DNA of 7,049 nt from Desulfobacteraceae bacterium (GCA_029857875.1 JAOUGB010000116.1:1-7049), one strand, 5' to 3'. Shown: positions 1-6,060, counted from the first letter of the stretch. The notes: generated by a model not told the origin, from the letters alone. Numbers and translations: made by a program.

Positions 1-342
1 CTGTTGAACTAAGTTTTCGTTGAGATCAATGCCGACATATTCCTTTAGCATGTCATCGGTGACGGCATTGACAATGTAATCATAAATACCCGGATCCTTT
101 GTGGTAACCCCCATTATCAGGTCATATCCGTCTCCGCTGCCGCAGCCGATATCCAGAATACGTATACGTTCCAATCGCTTTTTTTTCCGCTCCACCATAT
201 CGTTGAGGAAGGGGCGCAAAAAGATGGCGGTCACCTGATCTTCCCAAAATCTCCTGACATTGTCATATTTCCCAAGCAGGCCGGTGGACTTGTCATACTT
301 TCCGGTTTGAAATGCCTGGGTATATGCTTTTTTCTCTGACAT
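1..342 (-). CDS. Class I SAM-dependent methyltransferase, N-terminal part (cut by window edge)
   Basis: Only the first 114 codons are present; the gene runs off the left edge. The ATG at 342-340 is preceded by a good Shine-Dalgarno (AAGGAG, 7 nt upstream). About 50 residues of charged and aromatic N-terminus lead to the glycine-rich AdoMet-binding motif I, LDIGCGSGDGYDLI, near residues 66-79. After it comes YVGIDLNENLV at the cut end, which fits strand beta2 with the acidic residue that usually contacts the AdoMet ribose. This is the Rossmann-fold class I methyltransferase signature; the substrate cannot be told. It starts 24 nt after the corrinoid-protein gene on the same strand, so it is probably the sixth gene of the operon. 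A role in making or modifying a methylated amine, or an unrelated role, are both open. Fold assignment is firm, function unknown. Confidence 0.85.
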   Translation of the reverse strand, partial: MSEKKAYTQAFQTGKYDKSTGLLGKYDNVRRFWEDQVTAIFLRPFLNDMVERKKKRLERIRILDIGCGSGDGYDLIMGVTTKDPGIYDYIVNAVTDDMLKEYVGIDLNENLVQQ

Positions 343-366
343 CTTTCTCTCCTTAAAGACAACTGT

Positions 367-1050
367 TCAAGCAGCCTTGGTTTTCAGAACATCAATGGCT
401 TCGAAGGCATCCTTGCAATGGACATCGGCACCGATCTGATCGACAAAGGCTTGGGATGTGGGGGCGCCCCCTATGAGTACTTTGACGTTATCGCGGAGCC
501 CTTCTTCTTTGAGTTTGTCGATCACTTCCTGCATTACCCGCATGGTTGTGGTCAACAGCGCCGAAAGCCCCAGGTAAGGCGCCTGATTTTCTTTGACAGC
601 CTGTACGATTACACTGGTTGGCACATCGGCTCCAAGGTCAATAACCTCATAGCCTGCACCTTTGATCATGATCGATACGATGTTCTTACCGATATCATGA
701 AGATCTCCGGCAACGGTGGCAATCACGAATTTGCCCTTGCTTTCCACGCCCGCTTTCAAAAGGTGAGGACTCATAATGTCCATGGCAATACCCACACATT
801 CGGCTGAAGCGAGCATGTCCGGGATGAGGTATTCTTCACGTTCAAATTTCTCACCCACAATCTCCATAGCCCGGGTCAACCCATCGATAACCATGGCCTT
901 GGGGTCCACACCGGTTTCAAGGGCCTTGTTTACCAGTTCGGTGACCGCAGGCTGCCCTTCCAAACCTTCATCAAAGCCTTCGTCTTCAGCCTCGACACGG
1001 CCCTGTACAATGTTAAAAGCAATTTTTTCAATGAGTTCCTGATTATCCAT
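367..1050 (-). CDS. Corrinoid protein, MttC/MtgC-type methyl carrier
   Basis: This 227-residue cytoplasmic protein carries the methyl group on a cobalamin between the MttB-type methyltransferase and the methyltetrahydrofolate enzyme. Residues 1-100 are the helical cap (B12-binding-2 type, with GEKFEREEYLIPDML at 66-80). Residues about 105-225 form the Rossmann B12-binding domain: GDLHDIGKNI (115-124) contains the DxHxxG motif whose His118 is the lower cobalt ligand, followed by SAL (163-165) and IGGAPTS (193-199). Reading frame is open further upstream to 1152, but that would overlap the preceding gene. The ATG at 1050 has AGGAG at 1061-1065 and matches usual family length, so I choose it. 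The cap has an acidic stretch, EAEDEGFDEGLEG (20-32), that looks longer than in typical MttC proteins. It lies 43 nt after MttB homologue 2 and is the only corrinoid carrier visible. The mtgC name would depend on the unproven substrate. Confidence 0.93.
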   Translation of the reverse strand: MDNQELIEKIAFNIVQGRVEAEDEGFDEGLEGQPAVTELVNKALETGVDPKAMVIDGLTRAMEIVGEKFEREEYLIPDMLASAECVGIAMDIMSPHLLKAGVESKGKFVIATVAGDLHDIGKNIVSIMIKGAGYEVIDLGADVPTSVIVQAVKENQAPYLGLSALLTTTMRVMQEVIDKLKEEGLRDNVKVLIGGAPTSQAFVDQIGADVHCKDAFEAIDVLKTKAA

Positions 1051-1060
1051 GATATATGAT

Positions 1061-1065
1061 CTCCT
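1061..1065 (-). promoter_or_regulatory. Ribosome binding site fixing the corrinoid-protein start
   Basis: Minus-strand AGGAG (within AAGAGGAG) lies 10 nt before the ATG at 1050. It supports that start over an upstream in-frame ATG at 1152, which lies inside the end of the preceding methyltransferase gene and would add 34 residues not typical of the family. Confidence 0.7.
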
Positions 1066-1093
1066 CTTTATCGTGGTTGCGAAATAATCGTTT

Positions 1094-2632
1094 TTATCCG
1101 GTCTGTTTGAGGTTGGGTAAAATCCCCGGAACCTCTTTGAAGATTTTTTCAACGATAGCGGATTCCAAATGCGCGGCTGGTTGTTGTTCTAGTTGATCCA
1201 TATACTCAAGTGCGTTTTCCAAGACTTTGTCTTCCAGTCCCTTGGCTTCGAACCGATAGGGGCTTGAAACCTCTCCGGCGTGCATGGCTTTGCGGACATG
1301 GCGCGCATAGAGGCGATAGGGCGATGCCATGACTTTTTTCACCGTTTTGAGCATATCTTCTATGGCCGTAGGATTGACGTTTGGTTCCCGCAGGCAATGT
1401 TTGATCTTGCCGATCTGCTCGTTGTCCAACACCGCCTGGACCGGGCAGAAGCTGTTGGTTCGATCCAGCAAGCCGAAGGCATAGTGAACGTACTGCGCAC
1501 CGCTCATGGCCATGTAAAGATGGGTAAACAGCTTTTCAAAAATGGCCTGCATGCCCGGAACTTTGGCGTCCCCCACACCGGCGGTGGAATAACAGGGGAT
1601 ATTATAAAAACGGGCCAATTGTGCACAGTCGATGTTGTACTGGTTGAATTCAGGGCATCCATACAGGTCGTGCAGATCATCCAAGCGGGCCCGCACGGGC
1701 ACGCTTCCATAGAGCACCGGAAAGCCCGGTTTTATTAACTGAGTAAGGGTGATACCGGTTAAAATTTCAGCATTGATCTGAGCCACCATCCCGGCTTCTT
1801 GTATCGGAGCGGACGATCCTCCCTGGGGCGAAGATGATATCACCAAAGGCAGGCCGGCCTCGACAATGGCAAAAACCTTCTCGGCAGTATCATCCACAAC
1901 CTGTAAAGGGCTCTTGAATATACAGGTGATAAACGAAACCACAGGATTCTCTCGGAGCGCTTCCGGGCTGCCGGTGATGATTTCACCCATACGCACAACA
2001 TCTTTCAAACCGTCTATTGTGGTTAACCCTGCCTGGACGTGCTTGGTAATGTTGTTCAAACTGGCAAAGAACTTGTTGACATCATGATTGTCAGGTGTGA
2101 TTTCAGGGTCCTGTATGTTTAACGGCCGGATGAAAAAGTCCAGATGGTCGAGTCGTTCGCAGAGCCTTGCTGCCCGGCTGAGCAAAGATGTATTACCCCG
2201 CAGCTCTTTAAACCGGGGGACCTTGCATTTGATGCCGTTGTCTTCAATGCTCATAAATTCCTGCATCTGTGTTTCTATCCATATATTGGCTTCAGAACCT
2301 GTACCGAAATACACGCGCGGCACTTTGGCATCTAACAGCAACCGGTTTTCCGGAATCCTGGCCCCCAAAACAAAGCGCGAAGGGGCCTGGGCCACTGCTT
2401 CCTTGATGAGTCCGTCGGGAAAGCTTACTCGCCAGCAAATGCTGTGTTTGTCTTTTTCTTCCCAAACCTTGGCCCCATGAGTTTTGAAAAGTTCAGCGGC
2501 TTTTTCATTGTAACACCATATGCCGGGATCATTTAAAATGCTCATAGATGCTTGATCCAGCCATTTGACCTGTTCAGGGTCAAGCCGCTCGTAAGGTTTG
2601 ACCATAACTCCTTCTCGAAAACGATCTATCAC
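1094..2632 (-). CDS. MttB-family (COG5598) methyltransferase 2, non-pyrrolysine, MtgB-like
   Basis: A 512-residue member of the trimethylamine methyltransferase superfamily (PF06253), which transfers a methyl group from a quaternary amine to a corrinoid protein. Family landmarks: VYFGTGSEANIW (107-118), NNITKHVQAGLTTIDGLK (193-210), GSPEALRENP (221-230), PQGGSSAP (269-276), PGFPVLYGS (302-310), QLARFYNIPCYSTAGVGDAK (338-357). The last block is the active-site region that holds pyrrolysine in true MttB. Here the frame is open throughout with no amber codon, so it belongs to the non-Pyl group that includes glycine betaine (MtgB), proline betaine (MtpB), carnitine (MtcB) and gamma-butyrobetaine (MtyB) enzymes. 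Start: GTG at 2632 with AAGGAG 6 nt upstream; an ATG at 2605 (residue 10) has AAGGAG only 2 nt away and is less favoured. It is clearly diverged from the other MttB homologue in the operon. Substrate unknown; a quaternary amine is inferred from the transporter. Confidence 0.9.
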   Translation of the reverse strand: MIDRFREGVMVKPYERLDPEQVKWLDQASMSILNDPGIWCYNEKAAELFKTHGAKVWEEKDKHSICWRVSFPDGLIKEAVAQAPSRFVLGARIPENRLLLDAKVPRVYFGTGSEANIWIETQMQEFMSIEDNGIKCKVPRFKELRGNTSLLSRAARLCERLDHLDFFIRPLNIQDPEITPDNHDVNKFFASLNNITKHVQAGLTTIDGLKDVVRMGEIITGSPEALRENPVVSFITCIFKSPLQVVDDTAEKVFAIVEAGLPLVISSSPQGGSSAPIQEAGMVAQINAEILTGITLTQLIKPGFPVLYGSVPVRARLDDLHDLYGCPEFNQYNIDCAQLARFYNIPCYSTAGVGDAKVPGMQAIFEKLFTHLYMAMSGAQYVHYAFGLLDRTNSFCPVQAVLDNEQIGKIKHCLREPNVNPTAIEDMLKTVKKVMASPYRLYARHVRKAMHAGEVSSPYRFEAKGLEDKVLENALEYMDQLEQQPAAHLESAIVEKIFKEVPGILPNLKQTG

Positions 2633-2638
2633 GTTTCT

Positions 2639-2644
2639 CTCCTT
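2639..2644 (-). promoter_or_regulatory. Ribosome binding site favouring a GTG start for MttB homologue 2
   Basis: Minus-strand AAGGAG sits 6 nt before GTG 2632, an ideal distance. A second AAGGAG (2608-2613) lies only 2 nt before the in-frame ATG at 2605, which is too close for normal use. The GTG is therefore the better start, although the longer form adds only nine residues. Confidence 0.6.
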
Positions 2645-2650
2645 TTCCTT

Positions 2651-3448
2651 TTATCTTTTCCGAAATGCCCGGGTGTAGCGACGGCAGTGACGATCTTTTC
2701 CCACCAGAACTTCGGCGGTTCTTACAGCTGCCATCATCTGTTGATCCAACGGATCCATGATAGCTGCATCCAGACCAGCAGAGACGGCCATGTGCAAGAA
2801 GGCCGCATTCAGCCCCGCTCTCTCCGGAAGTCCATAGGATATATTGGAAAGTCCCATAACGGTTTTGGATGTAGAAAATTCTTTTTTAATTTCAGTCAGC
2901 GTGTCTAACGTAACCCGCCCTTGCTGTATATCCGTACTGACAGGGAGCACCAAAGGATCAAGAAATACCTTATCCAGAGAAAGCCCGAACCGATGGCAGG
3001 CTTCAGCGATCTTCTCACAAGCGGTCAGCCGGTCTTGGATGGTTTTAGGAATTCCATGCTCATCCATGGCCAGGGCGATTAAGGCTGCATTATGACGAAC
3101 CGCAAGCGGTACAATTTCCTTTAGATTGTCATCCTCGGCTTTTGTGGAATTGATCAGACTGGTCCTGCCATTCCGAACTTCGAGAGCAGCTTCCAAGAGT
3201 ATGGGGTCTGCGCTGTCAATGCAAAGAGGCGTATCGATCTTATTTTGGATGATTTCGATGGCCCATTGCATGGCTAAAATCTCATCATCCCGTGATCCCT
3301 CGCCGGTCCCCACGTTGACATCGATGTAGGCCGACCCGGCAGCGGCTTGCTTTTGGGCCAGTTCGTTCAATTTTTTATCATCCCGCTTTTGGATAATAGC
3401 TTTAACAGCCGGAATGCTGGCATTGATTTTTTCACCGATGACAATCAT
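2651..3448 (-). CDS. Methyltetrahydrofolate:corrinoid methyltransferase, MtgA/AcsE-like
   Basis: A 265-residue single-domain pterin-binding TIM barrel (PF00809), close in length to AcsE (about 262). It would move the methyl group from the methyl-corrinoid protein to tetrahydrofolate, feeding methyl-THF into the Wood-Ljungdahl pathway; the reaction is reversible. Motifs visible: IGEKINA (4-10), YIDVN (41-45), CIDSADP (76-82, Asp78), LINSTK (98-103, Asn100), FLDPLVLPV (162-170, Asp164), VMGLSNISYGLPER (197-210, Asn202). These match in order and spacing the AcsE residues Asp75, Asn96, Asp160 and the N5-contacting Asn199. Start is ATG 3448 with AAAGGA about 6 nt upstream. It lies between the two MttB homologues (29 and 18 nt gaps), as expected for an MtgA-type partner rather than a folate-synthesis DHPS. 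Assignment is firm at family level; the mtgA name depends on the betaine substrate. Confidence 0.92.
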   Translation of the reverse strand: MIVIGEKINASIPAVKAIIQKRDDKKLNELAQKQAAAGSAYIDVNVGTGEGSRDDEILAMQWAIEIIQNKIDTPLCIDSADPILLEAALEVRNGRTSLINSTKAEDDNLKEIVPLAVRHNAALIALAMDEHGIPKTIQDRLTACEKIAEACHRFGLSLDKVFLDPLVLPVSTDIQQGRVTLDTLTEIKKEFSTSKTVMGLSNISYGLPERAGLNAAFLHMAVSAGLDAAIMDPLDQQMMAAVRTAEVLVGKDRHCRRYTRAFRKR

Positions 3449-3477
3449 GGCTATCCTTTCTTTATTTTTTGCTTCCG

Positions 3478-4941
3478 CTACTCCATAATAAACGACCGAA
3501 CCCCAGGAATTTCCTGTTTGATACGTTCTCTAACATCTCCGGGAATAACCGATTGGGTCGGTCTTGCCAAAATTTCTTGAGCCTTTCCAGCGGCTCGTTG
3601 CCGGCTGTCCTTAGCCCCTTGTTTTTGCCAGCGATCGCGGTTTTCCCTGTCGCTGTGCTGTGGTTTGTAAAGTTCCGATCGCATATGGCGCCGCGTATGA
3701 CGGGCGGAAATAAAATGCCCACCGGGACCCGCCTTTTTTATCAAATCAAATGCCAGCGTCTCATCATTAACCTTGATTCCGTCTACTGCCCGCATGACCA
3801 TGCCGATAATTTCATTATCAACAACCATCTTGTCATACGAAGCAGTCATACAGAATTCTAAAAACCCTGCAGCGTCATGGATAAAGTTACCGCCTGCAAG
3901 TGCAACCATCAGGTTGGTAATGGCCGATTCATAACCAGCTTGGGCATCGTTAACCTTTGAATCGGACATACCGGCGGTCACATAGATCGGCAGGTCGTAA
4001 AATCGGGCCATTTGGGCTGAAGCGGCGTTCATTAATCCCATTTCCACCGCTCCCGAAAGATATTTCATGTCCCGCAGATCGGTGATGGAAGAGATACAGC
4101 CATAAAGGGTCGGCGTTCCGGGGCTGGTCATTTGAGCCAGCATAACGCCGGCCAGAGAGTCCACATTTTGAACCACCAGATTCCCCGCCAAGGTCATGGG
4201 AGCGGTGGCGCCGCACAGAGGTTCGGAGGGCACCACTACCGGAATGCGGTTGCGGGCCGCTTCCATGGTGAGTTGGGCATAGGTTTCATCCAGCGTCAAG
4301 GGGCTGATAACGCATGTCACCATGGAAATAAACGGCCGATCCCTGAGTTGGCCGGGGGAGCCGGCAATGAATTCCGCCATTTTGATGACGTTTCGAACGC
4401 CTTCCATGGTGTAAACCCCACCCATGACGTGCTTGCGGGTGCGATTCAATGCCGCACCGAACCGATTGACATCCACATCTTTCTCGGAGAGATCACTGGG
4501 ATATACGTTGAGCATGTAAAAGTGGATGTTGTCTAATGCATCCACCAAACGAGCCATATTAACGATATCTTCGAGTTTTGACCGCCGCGAACTGGTGCTG
4601 CCCGGATCCTGGACGTTTAAAGCAGTACCGCCTGTACCGAAGTAAACTTTATTTCCGCCGATTTCACAGTCCAGATCTTTGTTTTCATCACGGCCGCAAA
4701 GGAGAATCGTTGAAGGCGCTTTCTGGATCCACTCCGTCACCATGTCCGGTGGAATCTTAACTACCCGGCTGTCTTTATCAACCCTTGCACCATTCTTTTC
4801 AAAAAGCCTTAGTGCTTCCGGAAATTTTACTTTCACGCCTATTTCGGCAAATACCTTGAGACTGGTTTCATGTATTTTAATAATGTCCTTTTCGGAAATG
4901 ACTTTATATTGTCCTCCCGGCAAACCTTTTCTTGTTTTCAT
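3478..4941 (-). CDS. MttB-family (COG5598) methyltransferase 1, non-pyrrolysine
   Basis: A 487-residue MttB-superfamily protein, the usual length for the family. Landmarks: IIKIHETSLKVFAEIGVKV (20-38), NKVYFGTGGTALNV (97-110), NRTRKHVMGGVYTMEGVRNV (166-185), AEFIAGSPGQLRDRPF (189-204), PLCGATAPMTLAGN (241-254), SPGTPTLYG (273-281), and AQMARFYDLPIYVTAGMSDS (309-328) followed by KVNDAQAGYE. This active-site stretch carries no amber codon, so it is a non-Pyl enzyme probably acting on a quaternary amine. The frame extends to a TTG at 4983, but I choose ATG 4941: the family's conserved N-terminus begins just after it and GTGAG lies 6 nt upstream. That signal is weak, so translation may be modest or coupled to the upstream gene. 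The gene ends in TAG, with a second in-frame TAG nine codons on, so amber read-through is unlikely. It looks closer to canonical MttB than the second copy. Confidence 0.9.
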   Translation of the reverse strand: MKTRKGLPGGQYKVISEKDIIKIHETSLKVFAEIGVKVKFPEALRLFEKNGARVDKDSRVVKIPPDMVTEWIQKAPSTILLCGRDENKDLDCEIGGNKVYFGTGGTALNVQDPGSTSSRRSKLEDIVNMARLVDALDNIHFYMLNVYPSDLSEKDVDVNRFGAALNRTRKHVMGGVYTMEGVRNVIKMAEFIAGSPGQLRDRPFISMVTCVISPLTLDETYAQLTMEAARNRIPVVVPSEPLCGATAPMTLAGNLVVQNVDSLAGVMLAQMTSPGTPTLYGCISSITDLRDMKYLSGAVEMGLMNAASAQMARFYDLPIYVTAGMSDSKVNDAQAGYESAITNLMVALAGGNFIHDAAGFLEFCMTASYDKMVVDNEIIGMVMRAVDGIKVNDETLAFDLIKKAGPGGHFISARHTRRHMRSELYKPQHSDRENRDRWQKQGAKDSRQRAAGKAQEILARPTQSVIPGDVRERIKQEIPGVRSFIME

Positions 4942-4994
4942 TTTTTTCTCACTTTTTTTATCTAAGAGAAATATTGGGAACAAATCTTATAATT

Positions 4995-5666
4995 CTACGT
5001 CCTTCGTGCAGAACAGTTATGCCGGTTGCATTCCAAGCATGGATTATAAGATTGTTCCCTCGGATTAGAATCTGGTGGTGTTATTCCGAAAACGCCGGAA
5101 ATAGATTTACGGGGTTGCATGAAGCAGGAATCTGTGAGTTCAATGTCCAATTCATTTGAATCAAACATGCTAAACAGTTTTTTCTGGTCGGTGATCGGCC
5201 AGTCACAATACCCCGGACTGAAGCATAGGGTCACCTGTTTGCCCTGACTTTTATATTCACTTATCATACGCTGATGAAATGTTGCCACCATATTATCGGC
5301 AGCCACAGACGCCATGGCGTCCAGGATGTAGGCTTCTGCCAGATGCTTTTCGTCCATGAGCCGCTTGATTTCACCTTCGACATCACCACCTAGTGTTGCG
5401 ATATAACAAACGATTTCCTTGCAATTTTTTAACGTTTTTGAAAGTTTTGAACTTTTAAATTCCGGCCCTTCTTCAAGATGAACGGTCCCCTTTTCCACCG
5501 AATTGATCTCTGTGTTCTGGTGATGCAAAGAAGGGTTGACAAGTTTTTCAAATACGGGTTCCAATTTTTCTATTTTCAAGCGGGTTGAACGGGAAATGTT
5601 TCCGAATTCGTCACCCCCCAAGAGCTTGGCTAACTTATCTTTTTCTATGATCGATGTGATTTCCAT
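4995..5666 (-). CDS. Stand-alone methionine-synthase activation-domain protein (Met_synt_B12, PF02965)
   Basis: A 223-residue protein resembling the C-terminal AdoMet-binding reactivation domain of MetH, with no other MetH domains attached. Residues about 80-135 hold CYIATLGGDVEGEI (87-100) and a long helix with AYILDAMASVAADN (112-125). The AdoMet-contact region is CFSPGYCDWPITDQKKLF (148-165), followed by ELTDSCFMQPRKSISGVFGI (176-195). The MetH RxxxGY signature reads CxxxGY here (Cys148...Gly152-Tyr153), so the usual arginine is missing. The tail has CLECNRHNC (Cys210, Cys213, Cys218), a possible metal or Fe-S site seen in other stand-alone members. Start ATG 5666 has GAGG about 9 nt upstream. 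As the first gene of the operon it probably reactivates the corrinoid protein by reductive methylation, a job done by RACo or RamA in other methyltransferase systems. That role is inferred. Confidence 0.85.
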   Translation of the reverse strand: MEITSIIEKDKLAKLLGGDEFGNISRSTRLKIEKLEPVFEKLVNPSLHHQNTEINSVEKGTVHLEEGPEFKSSKLSKTLKNCKEIVCYIATLGGDVEGEIKRLMDEKHLAEAYILDAMASVAADNMVATFHQRMISEYKSQGKQVTLCFSPGYCDWPITDQKKLFSMFDSNELDIELTDSCFMQPRKSISGVFGITPPDSNPREQSYNPCLECNRHNCSARRT

Positions 5667-5692
5667 CTAAAATCGCCTCGCATTAACAAAGA

Positions 5693-5890
5693 TTATTTCT
5701 TCAAAAAAATAAGACCTTTAAAAAATATACCCTTTTGGTCAAATTTTGCGTCAGACCTCAGATTGTAACCCTCGAAATACTCAATGTATGTGGATGCCTG
5801 TCCCGATTGATTTTCAATCGAGGCGGTCAAAATCTTCGGTTTCTCCCACTCAACGTCAGGGATCTTCGACTTGAATTTGAACAAATTCAA
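5693..5890 (-). CDS. Possible small ORF or gene remnant, 65 codons, unrecognised
   Basis: A minus-strand frame from TTG 5890 to TAA 5693 inside the leader of the methyltransferase operon. It reads as a plausible basic, aromatic-rich peptide rather than noise (for example IPDVEWEKPK, ASTYIEYFEGYNLRSDAKF). There is no ATG, no Shine-Dalgarno, and an in-frame stop two codons upstream of the TTG. Both ends fall on or near the 13-bp inverted repeat, so the frame may simply be carried by a small mobile or structured element. It could also be a decayed gene. I do not recognise the family and give no function. Confidence 0.2.
   Translation of the reverse strand: MNLFKFKSKIPDVEWEKPKILTASIENQSGQASTYIEYFEGYNLRSDAKFDQKGIFFKGLIFLKK
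5804..5820 (-). other. Hairpin inside the leader segment
   Basis: CGATTGA (5804-5810) and TCAATCG (5814-5820) are perfect inverted repeats around a 3-nt loop. In minus-strand RNA a G-U and a C-G pair extend the stem to 9 bp. No U-tract follows, so it is not an intrinsic terminator. It would be a local stem within the structure closed by the 13-bp repeats. Confidence 0.45.
5871..5890. promoter_or_regulatory. 20-bp palindrome, candidate operator or RNA hairpin
   Basis: TTGAATTTGAACAAATTCAA has perfect 9-bp arms around a 2-bp centre. Its length and TTGAA...TTCAA ends suit a dimeric winged-helix regulator such as the MarR protein encoded just upstream. It lies about 60-80 nt downstream of the proposed operon start site, so binding would block elongation or a closer promoter. 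As RNA it would form an 8-bp hairpin with a GUUC loop. Which role holds cannot be decided from sequence. Confidence 0.45.
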
Positions 5891-5955
5891 ACATTTTTAA
5901 AGGTCTCAATATCTCTTTTAGAATTACTTTAGTTTAAATTATTACAGCTGAAAAT

Positions 5956-5982
5956 ATTATACAAATAAAAATCTTTTGTAAA
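5956..5982 (-). promoter_or_regulatory. Candidate promoter of the methyltransferase operon
   Basis: On the minus strand TTTACA (5982-5977) and a perfect TATAAT (5961-5956) are 15 bp apart. The -35 differs from consensus at one base; the spacer is 2 bp short of ideal. Transcription would start near 5949 and give a leader of about 280 nt before the first operon ATG, containing the whole inverted-repeat segment. The region is AT-rich, so chance matches are possible. Confidence 0.4.
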
Positions 5983-6060
5983 GTCTTTTTTTTATAAATA
6001 TCCAGGGTGGACTGTTTTTAGAAGGCTTTAGCGGTCGAGAAAAAGATAAAATCTGAAGGG

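Larger units (their letters stand above)
5712..5906. repeat. 195-bp segment closed by perfect 13-bp inverted repeats
   Basis: AGACCTTTAAAAA at 5712-5724 is exactly repeated in inverted orientation at 5894-5906 (TTTTTAAAGGTCT). In a minus-strand transcript the pairing would extend by a G-U and a U-A pair to 15 bp, and the 3' arm is followed by UUAUUUUUUU. Two interpretations fit: a long-range stem closing a structured leader RNA, or the terminal repeats of a small non-autonomous transposable element. An AATA beside each end (5708-5711 and 5908-5911) could be a target duplication, but AT-richness makes that weak. Confidence 0.55.
5667..6060. other. 394-nt non-genic region upstream of the methyltransferase operon
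   Basis: No convincing conserved gene lies here. From right to left it holds an AT-rich part (about 5907-6010) with a minus-strand promoter-like sequence, then a 195-bp segment (5712-5906) bounded by inverted repeats and containing two palindromes, then the ribosome binding site of the first operon gene. I saw no cobalamin-riboswitch B12 box and no clear terminator after the MarR gene. A 65-codon minus-strand frame beginning TTG (5693-5890) almost fills the inverted-repeat segment. It lacks a Shine-Dalgarno and matches nothing I recognise, though its composition looks protein-like (ENQSGQASTYIEYF, GYNLRSDAKFDQKG). Confidence 0.6.

Noticed and set aside
1051..1152. Longer corrinoid protein starting at 1152
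   Set aside because: The extra 34 residues overlap the end of the MttB homologue 2 gene and are not family-like; the start at 1050 has a good ribosome binding site.
418..3861. Plus-strand open frames opposite the operon
   Set aside because: They lie antisense to well-supported genes, lack ribosome binding sites, and have shadow-like compositions.
4942..4983. TTG start at 4983 for MttB homologue 1
   Set aside because: No Shine-Dalgarno precedes it, and the added residues (FPIFLLDKKSEKK) are not typical; ATG 4941 is better.
3478..4997. TAG stop codons of MttB homologue 1 and of the activation gene as possible pyrrolysine codons
   Set aside because: Both MttB frames run open through the active-site region where Pyl would lie, the proteins are full length at their stops, and a second in-frame TAG follows nine codons after the MttB stop.
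5667..5950. Cobalamin riboswitch in the operon leader
   Set aside because: I looked for the conserved B12 box and the GC-rich core on the minus strand and saw neither; the leader is too AT-rich and its stems do not match.
6025..6055. Terminator after the MarR gene (AGAT-TTT-ATCT followed by T5 on the minus strand)
   Set aside because: The stem is four AT-rich pairs, too weak to call; read-through into the operon remains possible.
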